From Thuidium tamariscinum (Eukaryota > Streptophyta > Bryopsida > Hypnales > Thuidiaceae), in NCBI GenBank assembly GCA_947034885.2, contig OX344756.2, positions 11,714,098 through 11,778,097 of the forward strand: DNA of 64,000 nt, in the 5' to 3' direction. Below the pieces are notes generated by a model. It did no database searches and was not told the origin of the DNA. It saw nothing but the letters and a program-made list of their open reading frames with translations. A program made the position numbers and the translations under genes. This document shows positions 28,376 to 40,461 of the stretch, in pieces. Numbering within the stretch: position 1 is the stretch's first letter; every line of letters begins with the position of its first letter.

Positions 28376-29230
28376 GTGACTCCTCCCTACAGTATATATG
28401 TTTCGATGCAAACCCCCTACTCCAGGATAATCTTCATGCCCACCCAAGTTTCCGAGTGTTATTTTTATGTGTCTGGTCTGTGTAGCGCTCTGGTTCGACA
28501 TGGATTTAAGAAGCTAATTTTGATTTCTTGTCTTGTGAGGCTTCGCAGTCCTTCCATGTTTTCAGATTCGTGTTTGTTTGCGACATTTCTGTTTGGCTTC
28601 TCTATCTGATCCTTGGTTAAGGCCGTGCCAAAGGATCCGTTCCCTGAAGCGAGATCACGAGTGGGAAGGCGCCTAGGAAACGCCCTCCCTCTATGCACCC
28701 TTCGCTATGCCAGTGTCGATGTTTCCTTGTTCGGTTTCTGGTACGATAGGTTGTTGACATCCTTTACTCTTTCTCGCTCAGAAGCAGATGACGAAAAAAA
28801 GAATAGGGACATCATAGCAAAGCCCTTTGGGGAAGTGATGACATATTCGATGGGAATCTCTATGATGCTTCTGCAGTAGATTTCAATATGATTGTATATA
28901 TTTCGTTAGGAAGTGGAATGTGGCGCCGTCTGAGTATATTTCTTGTTAATATGTTGGAAGTCTTGGAATTGTAGGTTCTCTGTCCTTGAGTGGGAGTTTT
29001 ATCGTTAAGGTTTGGGTTCCATGTGTTCGAAGTGAAGCAAATGATGAAAAAAAGAATAGGGACATCTTACAACCTTTTTGGAGGTGTGATGACATATTCG
29101 ATGGGAATCTCTATGATGCTTCTATCCCGAAAATCATAGTGTTTGTGGCATCGTCAAGGTTTCAGATTAACGGTAGTATCACTTCAGAGGAGTTAATCTC
29201 ATGATGAAGCAAGGTCATTGCGGGACTCAA
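28376..29230 (+). ncRNA. Candidate non-coding transcript with two stem-bounded C-box-like units
   Basis: Higher-GC segment just downstream of the site II/telo-box pair, without a convincing protein frame. Two related units of about 95 nt lie about 250 bp apart: 28777-28872 and 29029-29123. Each is bounded by complementary GAAGCA and TGCTTC. Each has a C-box-like ATGA(C/T)GA right after the 5' stem and a second perfect GTGATGA inside, then ACATATTCGATGGGAATCTC in both. I do not see a clear CTGA D box, so a C/D snoRNA call is tentative. Two further hairpins lie upstream: GATCCTTGG/CCAAAGGATC at 28608-28638 and GGGAAGGCG/CGCCCTCCC at 28664-28690. Confidence 0.35.
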
Positions 29231-30100
29231 TTGCATATCATCAAAGTCAAGTTTTTGAGGCTGCAGAACAGTAGGTTTAGAGCAGTTGAGTATGTGAGGT
29301 GTAAGGGTTTAGGGTCTAACAAGGTGGAACTCTAGTAATGCAAGTGGCTACTTCCGAACTCCGGTACACAAGCAAACAAGGTTTCTGGCCCATCCTATTA
29401 CTGTATAAGTTCCACAGATGGTTTTTCGCAAATCCACAATTGAGCTGGGCAATTTTATGGCTGAACTGGGAACAGAATGAGGTGGTTCAAAATGAAATCA
29501 TGTGGCCTGGCCCTGACACTAGAAACTTCTAAGTAAAAATACGATATCTAAGTATGCAGATCCGTAAATGAATTACATCTGCTGAACTTTGCCAAGCAGG
29601 ATAACCGATGATGGGGTTTAATGGTCTGTTAATACGGTTTTGAGTTCAGGAATCCATTTTTGGGCAATTTTGCCGAACCAATTCTGAGGTTGCAACGTGA
29701 CAACCATAGTGCAAATTGCTTTGCAACCTCGACGGTAAAATTAAAGTTGTCGAATGTATCCGCTAGCTACATTGTACTTTACATGAAATACAGACGTTAA
29801 AACGTAACCATTGATCCGGTGAGTGGTGTGACGGGCATACTTTACATGGTCCAAGGACGCTTACAACAGGTCACGGAATCTTCTCAACCCATTCTATAAC
29901 ACGCAGAAAAAAGATGGCACTAATTCGTGCAGATTGTAAATTATATTATACATCAATTCAGAAGAATGGCGAGTTCCAAACAAGAAAATGCATTCTGGTT
30001 CGAGTCCTTCAGGCGCACTATTCCCAAAAGTACAATTCATACAATCAACTTTTGAGAGGCTTGGCAAGAGCAAGCACATCACTGTACGAAGGTGCTACTT
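29231..30100. other. Spacer downstream of the G-patch gene stop
   Basis: Moderate-GC DNA, partly the 3' UTR of the minus-strand G-patch gene. Short ORFs here have no family signature. Nothing else is supported. Confidence 0.4.
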
Positions 30101-33046
30101 CTAAGTCTCCTCATCACTGTCGTTCGTGAAAACAGAGGCAACTTTAGCGACTACTTTGGTCTTCTTCGTAGCAAGCCCCATTGACATCTGTGCACAACAA
30201 GCATATAGATCAGGATATCCGCGTTCTAAAAACCCCAAAACACAACTCCTGGAGGCTTCAGAACGAGCCTTTCAAGTTCCTTGCCTAATCACCATGATGT
30301 CATCGTCGTGAAGAATGATAAAACTAGCTTCCACGGCAATTTTGCAAACATATGAAAGAACAGCATTGGCAATAGGAGACTCTCACCTTGGAAGCAACCG
30401 GCTTGGAGCCAAAGCCAAATTTCAACGCTGGCCGTTGTTCGTGTACAATTTCCATTGCCCCGCTGCTGCCAGTTGTCTTCTTGATTTCCTTCTGAAGACG
30501 TTGCGCTTCAGCTCTGGCAAAACAATAAAAAAGGCATGTCAAGATGTCTGAAACCAAACTTCTGAACAGAGCAATAATATTACGTTGGCTAGTGTTCGAG
30601 GACGTAGAGGACTGATATACGTAAATAATGATTTAACCTCCAAGTGCCCAAATGGCCAAAGTGGTTGCTCCTCGGACTTAAAAAGAAACAGTAAACTCTA
30701 CATTCTTGAAATATAGAGACAAGTTCTGAGTATCTCCTGGTAATTACTGTAATTGAGTACCCGTACCAGCTTCCAATGTGGACTATTTTTTAGCTGTGGC
30801 ACTTATGGGTTACAGAAGCACATGGACCAAGTAGAAGGGACATAGTTATGAAGATTAAAAAATGTAAGAACGAAAACGACGAAACTCCAATAACGGCAGG
30901 CATCAGCAACACCAATAATCGTCATTTCAATTCTGGCTTTGAGCACCTACAGTTGAGCAGCTCTTGCCAATTCTTTCTCTTCGCGAGCTTGTTCCCTCTT
31001 CTGTCGCTCATCTCTATTTCGACCACCTTGGGATTCACGCATCTCCTTGAAACGCTGGAGTGCCCAACCATCAAAATCCTTTTATCTAAGATGAATTGTA
31101 TACAACTGGATCCCAAGATAACATCAAATCAAGAATAACAAAGTGAGAGAAGCGATGCAGTGACGACCAAAAATTTATCCACGGTACGAACCTTTTTGTG
31201 ATTGTGGTCATAAGAGCTAAGATGAGTTTCAAACTCGGTAGCCATCTTATACTGTTTATTGCAGAGCTCGCAGTAGAAGACGCGGTGAATCTCTTTCACT
31301 TCGTTTTGGATCTTGGTCTCGCGCTCAGCAACAACCTGTGACGGACGCAACGAGCCGGGAACGGCCATCCGGGTAATACAGCGCACCACACATTGACGAG
31401 AGAGCCAGAGCCTTCTTCTCTCTCAAAATATTTTGCCACGAAAACACTCTCTCGCAGCCTATAGCTGCCTGCTCCTTTATCATGATGATCCAAATGAGGT
31501 AACCCTTCCACCCATCAGCCTCTCTTTTACCATAGTTGTGTTCTTACCCGACAACTACAACCATGTCTTATACGGGTCTATACATAACATTCTTGAGCAG
31601 CTACCTTTAATACCCTTTGCCAAAAGAATATAATTTCTTTTTGAGCAGCATCAATTCCCTTGGAAATAGAAGTCAAGTCACTCACTAACCGCCACGCACT
31701 CCACAGGGAATGGCAGACGTTTGAATATATTTCAGGTTTCCATCTAGAGAGAAGGGTGAGTCTGACAACTCCTCAAGAATGTTATGTACGAGCCATGACC
31801 TAGCATTATCACTAATTCCGAGAATTCAAAACGCTATAGTCGTAGAGTAACTTCCAAGAGGTATACGGTACTCTTCATATGTGAGATGCAATAAGCAGTT
31901 GAGAAATTTCTATAAATGCGCATATAGGCACGACACTCACTTCTACGTACGTTGTAACATATATTGATTGTGTTTTTGTAAATACAGGGAGTCGAAACAC
32001 ACCTCACGTTTTTTTGTCTGTTCCTCTGTTTCTTCCATTTCCACCTCAAGCTTTTTGCGGTGGATGTTTTCTTCTGCAGTGTAAAAGTCGTCTTGCTCTT
32101 GCTTCCCTACCCCAAGTTTTGCATCTCGCGCACCTGCTTTGATTGGTTCCACAATACCTACGTGCAAGAAAGGAACAAAATACACGATAAGGATTTCGAG
32201 CTCATTGCAAAAGCAAACGCTCAAAAATCCTAAGAGCGGCAAAACCCTTGGATCTAATCTAGAACAAAAAAGACGAGAGCGAGAAAACAACTTTGCTATG
32301 CATACCTTGTTCATTTTTACCAAGGCCTTTCCCTTTCCAGCCCATCTTCTGCAGGAGGCGAAATCCGACATTCGACGAGGGCAAAGAGGTTTCGACTGAG
32401 GCCTGCTCGAGATACTCTGTGTTCAAATTTTCGACGGGCCTGTGAGTGATTGGCAGCCTAAATTCTTCGCCCAAATCATCAGCTAATGAGTCCTCATAGG
32501 CCTGCAAACAAACCAGACGCGCTTATCCGTCAATTTACAGCTAATGTTTCAAACATTGAAAATCTATGGTTTATCGAATTCAACTTCAAATTGATAATTC
32601 CAATTGCATCACGTTTTAGTCTGAATTTCCTACACATACATGCTTTCACCTAATAAAATGACAACTTGAGAAGGAGATTTGTTATACAAAACAATGAACA
32701 ATCAGTTTCTCCGTCAAGTGCAATGCTTTTTGTTTTCACTCATATCGTAGCCCTGTTGGTAGTATGCAGCTGTCGTAGAGTAAAGCACCAAAACCAGTTG
32801 GAATTAGGTGCAAGTTTATCAACTGTTTATTTTCGAGAGAGTTGACTTCAAAAGGTACCCATGAGTTGACATAGGTCGCAACTTTGAGCCTAAAACAATC
32901 CAGAACATAAGCACAGAACTCATTCTACAACAATTAGACCTACACTCGTTTGAAACTCGAGAGATAATTACCTGTTCCCGCTCTCGTTGCCGCTGCTCTT
33001 GCGCAAATACTGCATACCCGCCACCCTGCCGCCTTGAAAAATCCAT
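30101..33046 (-). CDS. G-patch and C2H2 zinc-finger protein (GPATCH8-like)
   Basis: Probable nuclear RNA-processing protein: G-patch domains activate DEAH helicases, and this G-patch plus zinc-finger layout is that of GPATCH8/ZNF804 relatives. Exons on the minus strand are 33046-32972, 32501-32306, 32157-32003, 31335-31192, 31054-30951, 30513-30387 and 30187-30101, for 295 residues, all in phase. The N-terminus MDFSRRQGGGYAVFAQEQR precedes the G-patch at about 69-113 (NVGFRLLQKMGWKGKGLGK). A Glu/Lys-rich linker follows, then the zinc finger with Cys164, Cys167, His180, His186 (YCELCNKQYK ... THLSSYDHNH). The rest is a basic coiled coil (RFKEMRESQGGRNRDERQK) and a C-terminal LKFGFGSKP motif ending in an acidic NDSDEET tail. 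It is divergent from the signal peptidase gene, with 707 bp between the two ATGs. Confidence 0.9.
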
Positions 33047-33753
33047 GATTCCCTCAAACCCTACGAAACTCCAAATTCTTCAGAAAAAAATTGCAAACCA
33101 CGGCTAAACCACGATTTTCACATCCAAAAAACAACATCGTCCCCCTTCTCTCCAATCTCAAATGCATAGCCAACCATTAAAAATCACTCCATCAAACAAG
33201 TAAGCAGAGAAGGGCATACGACAATCCAAGCACGCACACATAATCTCTATCGTACTAATTCACAATTCACTGCATCCCCACTCACCAGAAAGACATGGGA
33301 AAAGTGAGCCACAAACTCACCAAATTCCACAAACAAACTCTCTCGGCAATGCTAAGAGAATCCGTAACCAGAACAGAATGAAATCGAGACCCGCGGCTAG
33401 TGTAATAACGAGTAGACCAGCAAAAGCTTCGACTCTGGACGCGAGCTATGGCGAAAGACCAGAGGTTGAAGGAAGGCGTAGCCCTAAACCAGCGAATGAA
33501 TGAAAACATCATCGATGAGAAAGGAAGTTTCATAAAAAAACTCTAATTGGATGAAAAAGTGATATTGGGGGAAAAAGTTAGTCATAAACAAAAAAGTCGT
33601 CTCTTATTTTCCTGCTTTCTCTTATCCAGTTCCGACGTTGGCAGAATTGTGCTTCCTGTGAAGACGTTGCCTGTTGTCGCCCCTGTTGTTGCAAGATTTG
33701 CGCCTTCGATCCATTACGGCGCAAATTCGCACAACAGTCTTAAGCTTTACAAG
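33047..33753. promoter_or_regulatory. Shared divergent promoter region
   Basis: The 707-bp gap between the start codons of the minus-strand G-patch gene and the plus-strand signal peptidase gene must contain both 5' UTRs and promoters. I could not assign TATA or other boxes with confidence. Confidence 0.5.
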
Positions 33754-36666
33754 ATGGACTCCATAGCCGCCTCCGGGAGAATTTCTCTTCTAGAATCCTC
33801 AATTCACCACCACCACCACCACCACCACCACCACCACCTCACAACAACACCAAGAAACTCCCACTTCTCGTCTCGCGGACTTTCTCTCCGAAATTCGTTT
33901 CTCGGACAAGAGGTGAAACAATCCTCCTTACTCGGAAGATGTGCACATCAGAGACGTGTCTTGACATTGGTGACGAGAGCTGAGCGCGAAGGGAAGACTA
34001 CTAGTGGTGGTGGGAATGGAATTGAGCCTGTGGTGGCGCCGTCAATTAAAGAGAACGACGAGGAGGCTATTGGTGCAAAGGAGGATCGTCGACCTGCGTG
34101 GTTGCCTGATTGGGCAAGAATCTCGTCCGACGATGGGAAGACGATTATAGCTGCGTTTGCTTTCTCTTTGTTGTTCCGAGCGTTTATTGCGGAGCCAAGG
34201 TTCATTCCGTCGCTCTCCATGTATCCGACGTTCGAAGTTGGGGACCGGATTGTTGCTGAAAAGGTTTGTGGTTTCACCTAAAACCCTAGGCTTAGGTTCA
34301 CATTTGCTCACTGGAGAGAGCAATTGTTGGTGCCATTGTGAAATTAGGGTGTGTGATCGGGACCAGAGGGAGTAGGAAGTGGATAACCTAATTCTTGTTC
34401 CGAGTTAGGAAGATTCCGTATCCTTTGAGGTATTATACGCGTTTGTGTTGGTACGGAAACCATTTTTTGTTACTCAGCGTAGTTTCTGTTATAAGCCGGG
34501 CTTAATTTTCACACGTTCTTGTTTGCAAATGAAAGAGGATTCCGATGCATCATGGCATGCGTTATTTGGATGGCTCATGCAATAGTTATTGTAGGACCGG
34601 TCAAATTTTCATATGAACAAATGAAAGAGGGTTTGAACGCGCCAAAGAATGCGGCCTTTGGTTACCGTATGGAAGAGTTTTCAAGGATCGAGATTTTTTT
34701 TGTAGGTGATCTAAAGCCTCCAATGTTATTGCGTTGTACATTTTTTTTAATCAATTTGCATCTAATATCTAAGATTTTAGGGTGGTGCTTTTGGCACTTC
34801 CGGTTCAGTGGCCACTGTCTTGATCATATTTGACTTGAAATAATTTTTCATTGAGAAAATCAGGTAATTGTGTGCAGCTACTAGTTTAATAAGTTTGAAT
34901 TATAAGTACACAAGCAGCAATGTTCTTAGGGTTTTGCTAAAGAGGCTTTAACTGGTTCACGGCAATGCTGTTTGTGCAGGTGTCGTATTACTTTAGAAAA
35001 CCTAATGTGAATGATATCATCATCTTCAAGGCACCTGAAAGCTTACAAGTAAGTTCTTACGTCCCTAATTTGTTGGAATTCCCCTAACTCTTAGTCAGGG
35101 TTTTTGACCTAAATTTCAGATGTTGTCACTGCGTCCTCAGAATTATTTTCTGTACAGGCGAAGGGCTACAGCGCAAGTGAGGTCTTCATCAAGCGCATAG
35201 TTGCCCAGGCAGGAGACGTTGTTGAGGTTTGTTTTTCAACCGGATTGCTACCGTATGTTGTCCTCCGGGTTACATTTCCTGCTTGTTTGAATGGAGGTGC
35301 TATGGTTAAATTTAAATAAAATTGAGTCGATCGTGGCAAGCACCAAGTGGTTGTGAAGGTTTTGAATACCGGTATATACTCATCAAATCATTAAATAATA
35401 TCATTTTTTGAGCGTCTTCTTAGATTTTAATTGCGTATAGACTTCTGACCGCATCTGATTGGGACAGGTCCACAATGGCCAAGTATATGTGAACAAGCAG
35501 CTCAGGAATGAAGAGTTCATTGCCGAGCCACCAATCTACGACATGAAGGCTACTGTAAGTGTGTCTTTCTAGTCACTCTGCAGTCTTTGATGGTTTAACC
35601 CTCAAGTGCCGAAGACAAAATTATACAAAGTGCACTTTGGAAGTTCATAGTCAATTTTAGCAACTTTCAAAACATATTTCAATTATTCAAAAATGTAAGA
35701 TACAATTTTTACTTTCTTTTGAAACATTTCTTGACCTTCCTTGAAGCGTCATTAGTGATTCATTTCAATTCGTGTAGATATGGAGGCAGCCACTGTCGGC
35801 CATTTGGACACTTCGGTGTTAGACTCTTTAACGCACGTGGCTTCTTCCTGTGCCATTATCTCCGTACCACTCATCATCCCCTCCCTTGCGTGTGCAGTAT
35901 GTTCCAGAAGGTTCAGTTTTTGTCATGGGAGACAACCGTAACAACAGCTATGACTCACATATCTGGTAAACTGCCCCTCACTTATCACTTCTTCATTACA
36001 TCTAAAAAGATCATGAAGTGTGGTTCGAAGTTCGAAGTTGGGGTACATCTAACTTACTAACTTAGGAAGAAACGTGGGCCTTAAATTTTACACAATATTC
36101 TTGAAGAGAGTACTTATATCCCTGCTCACATATCCAAACAAGCTTTCTCTATATTCCCGGACTCTCTTTCATTCAAAATCCCTCTCTTATTGGTGGGTTT
36201 GGGCCCTATATTCCTGGCTGAGTTCTTATAATCCAGGTTGATAAGGAACCCCGCAGTGTTCATGTCATCTGTGCCTTGATTTGTGGTCACAACAGCACCA
36301 TTAACAATTGTCTATTGACTAAATAGATAATGTGTTATTAGTTTGTACAAGACAGGGTTCCTGTAGTTCCTGTCGCTTCTGCTCCTAAGGCAATTTGCAA
36401 GCAGTAATTTATCTCCCAGACGTGGAATAACAATACATGTTAGAATTTGGAAGGATAACGTTTACTTTGTCAACGTCTTAATAATTGAGTCTGTTTTTGC
36501 TGGCAGGGGACCTCTTCCTATAAAGAATATTTTAGGGCGATCAATTGTCCGATATTGGCCTCCCCCCCGCATCGGCAGCACAGTATTGGAACCAGAGTCT
36601 CCTGGCGTTCGTCTCACACCCGTCCTTCCTCTTCTTCAGTCTCAGAGTGCGATCAGACCTTCATAG
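33754..36666 (+). CDS. Chloroplast thylakoidal processing peptidase (type I signal peptidase, Plsp1-like)
   Basis: Membrane serine protease that removes thylakoid-transfer and envelope signals from imported proteins. Exons 33754-34263, 34980-35048, 35158-35226, 35468-35554, 35898-35965 and 36507-36666 give 320 residues, all in phase. A Ser-rich transit peptide with an 11-His run opens the protein. The membrane anchor is at about 128-146. Box [15 protein letters not shown] holds catalytic Ser155; [13 protein letters not shown] holds the general base Lys205; box E is [20 protein letters not shown]. The Ser-Lys dyad is intact. The start is the first in-frame ATG (33754); the frame upstream begins only with TTG at 33547. 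The C-terminus ([10 protein letters not shown] plus a tail) is slightly longer than the core fold needs. Intron 4 carries a TTTAACCCTCAAG motif at 35594 that resembles TTAA-element ends. Confidence 0.94.
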
Positions 36667-37934
36667 CCTTTCAGCAGATTTAGCAGCTTCAGATTCTCGT
36701 CAAACTCAATTGACAAGGTAAATTTTTGGCCCACCTATAGGTAGTAATCCTAGTGTGTAGTGTTTATTGAGCCATCCCTCGTTAGCTTAGGGGATCATGT
36801 ATCCTTATACATTGCTCTTGGGATCAAAGAAATACTCCCGAGCTCCTATTTTTCCAAAAAATGCAATTTTCAACATGTTCAGAATTTAGTCCCAAGTGCA
36901 TTATGTTCCCTTCTATGATGACTAAAGGAAACGTGGTGAAGCAACAAATTTGCAATTCTACTCGTAAATAATGATTCAAAAGTCTTCAAAAGCATCTGTA
37001 GTGGGTCCACAATTGTGGTGCACTGTAGAAATTAGAATGAAGATAATTATTGACCAAGTAATTAGAGATATCTCTAAAGTCCAATTCTTATTTTGAAGAT
37101 ACATACAAAAAACATACATATCTATATTGAATACAAATATGAAATACATCCATTGATATATCTTGTATTGATTGGTGGATAAATTGCTCTTGAAAAATAC
37201 AAATATGTGTATGTGTGGTACTTTACAATTCATTTTTGGAGGTGGTCAGGGGTAATAAAATAAAAAATAATCTAAAATAAACTAATTGTTTGAAAACTTG
37301 TGCTTCATTATTGACTATCCACCCAAAGACAAGTTGCACAAATCCAAGTGAACTTGACAATATCTTCAAGCTATAACTCTATGTGAAATGAGAAGAATAT
37401 TTTGATTGATTTAAAGGGTTGGAGCTAATTGATGATTTAACAACAAATTTTTATGTTGTTTCAAGAATTGAAAAAAAATTGAAATTGTTGTTACTAACTT
37501 TCAAGGTGCTTTCATTAATATCGAGTAGGAAGAAACTACATTTTCAGAGTAACTTTACCAAGTTCTCAAACTACAAGCAACTAAAAAGTTCAAGTTCAAT
37601 ATTGCAATAACTTATAATTCCGAAGTTGAAAAGTTGCCTCTCCCTAAAATTTTGCAAGCCAACAATTCCAATTTCCCTCATGCAAACACCTCTACATACC
37701 TTTGACCAGTAAACCGCTCTTAAAAGTGAAACCTCCTGCGCAGTCTCAAGCATGGTCTCTCCCAGTCGAATCTTGCCCACGCAAGGTTTTACGCGCGGTA
37801 ACGACACGCGCCCCTTATCTTATCCGTTTTCGGATTCTCCCTACTTTCGGAACCGAACCACTTCCCCTGCTGTTGCGTTCTCTTCAACTCCGTTGCTTGC
37901 AAATTTGCAGCTCCATCAAGCTCCACAGCCAACA
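36667..37934. other. Intergenic spacer between signal peptidase and plastid protein genes
   Basis: 3' UTR-like to about 36.9 kb, then AT-rich DNA to about 37.65 kb, then a GC-richer 5' region. An in-frame ATG at 37752 could extend the next protein by 61 residues. No other feature is supported. Confidence 0.45.
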
Positions 37935-38669
37935 ATGGCAGCTATGGCCGCAGCCGCGGGCACTGCCGCTGCTGCAATCGGAGCTCACCAGGCAACAGCA
38001 TCTTCATCGTCGTCGTCGTCTTCGACGAATCGGAGCCAGCAGATGCTATGTAGAGGCCGTCATCAGTCTTCCTTTGCAGGACAGAGCTTGCGCGCCGTGG
38101 TGGTGAGGAGAGAAGAGCCGCGGAGGTGTGTGGCATTGGTTACACGAGCCGCGGGCGAAGTGCACGGCCAAAACCCGGAATGGAATGACGACGATTACAT
38201 CGTCCTCGGGTTGGCGCATTGTTTCAAGAAAGACGAGAACGGCAAGCTCAAGGACGCCTTGATGGTGGAGCCCGTGACGGCCGGGACGTTGGAGTGTATG
38301 GAGAATGGCGGCGTGACGTGTTATAAGTGTGTCACGGCGACGACGCTCGGCGTGGCTTTGAAGGAGGATTTGTCGCTGTTGCCCGTGGAGATGCAGGTCG
38401 GGAGTGTTTGCGAAGACTTTAATTTCCGTGCCAAGTGTGCCTCCCGGACGTGGAAGCGCGACCATCCGCAGCAGAATTTGTTGCATTTGGTGCCCAGGGA
38501 CGGCGTGAAGTCAGATTACAACTTCAACCTGCAGGACAAGCGTGTTCTGAATGAGGAGGTGGTGGTGAACGACTCGGATAACATCAAGCAGGACATGAGC
38601 ATTGATGTCTATGGTCGGGAGAAGGAGGAGGAGATGCAAAACGAGATCAAGGAGCTGTACAGCGTCTAA
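37935..38669 (+). CDS. Conserved plastid-targeted protein of unknown function
   Basis: Single-exon protein of 244 residues from the ATG at 37935 (MAAMAAAAGTAAAA), which has a good start context (acaATGGCA). Its Ala/Ser/Arg-rich first 75 or so residues look like a chloroplast transit peptide ending near LVTRAAGE. The mature part opens NPEWNDDDYIVLGLAHCFKK and continues DALMVEPVTAGTLECMENGG, VTCYKCVTATTLGVAL, FNFRAKCASRTWKRDHPQQN, NLQDKRVLN, then an acidic charged tail. The paired ECM/CYK cysteines are noticeable. I recall a plant plastid DUF family with this opening (perhaps DUF7148) but cannot confirm the name. No function is assigned. The alternative start 37752 is in frame. Confidence 0.75.
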   Translation: MAAMAAAAGTAAAAIGAHQATASSSSSSSSTNRSQQMLCRGRHQSSFAGQSLRAVVVRREEPRRCVALVTRAAGEVHGQNPEWNDDDYIVLGLAHCFKKDENGKLKDALMVEPVTAGTLECMENGGVTCYKCVTATTLGVALKEDLSLLPVEMQVGSVCEDFNFRAKCASRTWKRDHPQQNLLHLVPRDGVKSDYNFNLQDKRVLNEEVVVNDSDNIKQDMSIDVYGREKEEEMQNEIKELYSV

Positions 38670-40461
38670 TTCGGGTGTGGCACTTTCTCGAAGATGAGAA
38701 GGTACCTGAAATATTATATGCTTACTGTAGATTTGAGTGGTTTCCATCGCACCATCAGATGCTTTGTATTCTGGATCCTGCAAGTAGAATGTATTCTCCG
38801 AGCACTGGGTTGTGCGTAGGGAAAGGTATTGAAGCTCTAAATTTTCCGCTCTGCCAGGCTTGAACGAATGTCGCTTTAAAGCACCTCAGATCTGGTTTGT
38901 ATCTTATTACTCCTATTTGCTTTCTCGCCTAGGATAGGCAACCTCTGAATGCAAGATTTTGTACTACGCTTTTCAGAATGCATTAAAATCCTTCCCCTGC
39001 ACGCCGAGGTTGCACAATCACTTGCTTTCAATTTTTTTTGTCCTAAATGCGTGACTTCCAGACGAGCTTGGATTGTTTCGTCTTTCCAATTTGTGAAATT
39101 ATTGGGTACCAAATTTGTGCAGATACCTGACTGTGAATGTCTAAAGTGATGGTGGCTAAGTATTAGTATCTCCGTCCGCCGGATATTGTCCATTTCCATC
39201 GTGGCTGTAGAAAAAGAGAGAAGTGTGCCAAAAATGAGAGAGAAAAAGAAAAGTGGAGACGTAGATAGTCGTACGAAAAGCAATAAAAAATTATGCTGCA
39301 GTCGACATTCTGGACAAAGGTGTAGCTGGAAGCTTAAAACGTTCTGACCTGATCTAGTACAGTCTCGTGCCATATGTTTTTGTTCCTAACAAACATTTTC
39401 AAAGAACATATCCCGTATAGTAGCAAGAAGAAGCTCATTTTTGGTGTTCTATATGAAAGGCCTTACAGTATGATTTTTTATGATTATAAATTTACCATTA
39501 AACTTCACCCAAATATTTTATTCAAGGATGTACAAAATTTGTCATTTACAAGATGTTATTTCAGTATTCGCAGCTCAGTGGTAGAGATTGTTGGTCACAG
39601 TACTTGGAAGATTAACATAGAAATCATTTTCAGCACCTTGGACCACCTCAGTCTTAATGATGTACTCCGTACTTGTTAGAACTCCTTATTAGTATCATCT
39701 GTCTTCACAGATTTTCAAAAGCAAATCCTATTTTCTTATATGAGTTGTATACTTTCATTTCTAATTCACTCTGTTGCTTAATGAAATTATTCAAGGAGAG
39801 AAGGTTTCTAATTTTCTGGAAGTGTATTAAGACTTAAGCCATGCTGTTGTTTCTTTATTGGTACAAAAAAGGGCATCATATTACACGTCCCCCATTGAAC
39901 CGTTATTGCAGTTTCTTCGTTATGCAAATGGACTTGTCCTGCAACAAAGTGCATTCTAGTAAACGCTTATTTTACATGGTCCTACATGCTTGTTTTGTGG
40001 GAAAACTTTTGAAGGACCATGCCGACCTCCTTTAGTCCAAATTAAATCTAGAGATCTGAAAATCGAGCGCATATGAACACGTTTTACATTGAGTGACTGA
40101 CCACCCAAGCCTTTGGTCAGCCAGACAAAGTCCCACGCAACTTTTGATTTATTTTACATGACCCGTCATCAGTGCAGAACGAAGGAAAAGCTATCAATGC
40201 TGTTTCAACCCTGCGCAGTTTCTTTAGTATTTCTGGTCTTCAAGATAGTCCCAGATGTTGGATAGTTCGATGGAGACGTTTACCGCAACGCCAATGAATG
40301 AGACAAAGAATGGTCCTATGCAAATTGTCTCATATCCACCCAAAAAGAAAAGGAAACGAGCAATAAAGGGTTCACAAATTCTCCACCTAAAAGATGAAAA
40401 GACCAAGGTCCTCGTCCAGGAAATACATTTTGGCAAAGAAGACATGCTTTTCCTGCGTAAA
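38670..40461. other. 3' flank and spacer, no gene seen
   Basis: Moderate-GC 3' UTR-like sequence grading into AT-richer spacer. Small ORFs (for example 39374-39679 plus) lack any family signature. The ORF at 40255-40476 plus has a PKKKRKR stretch but overlaps the neighbouring gene's stop on the other strand and is not called. Confidence 0.45.

Noticed and set aside
33547-33753. In-frame N-terminal extension of the signal peptidase
   Set aside because: The extension starts with TTG; the ATG at 33551 is in another frame. The first in-frame ATG is 33754 and gives a good transit peptide.
33808-33840. His run as a cloning tag or contamination
   Set aside because: It sits in a genomic exon with normal flanks, in the variable transit peptide, and is longer than a usual tag; a microsatellite explains it.
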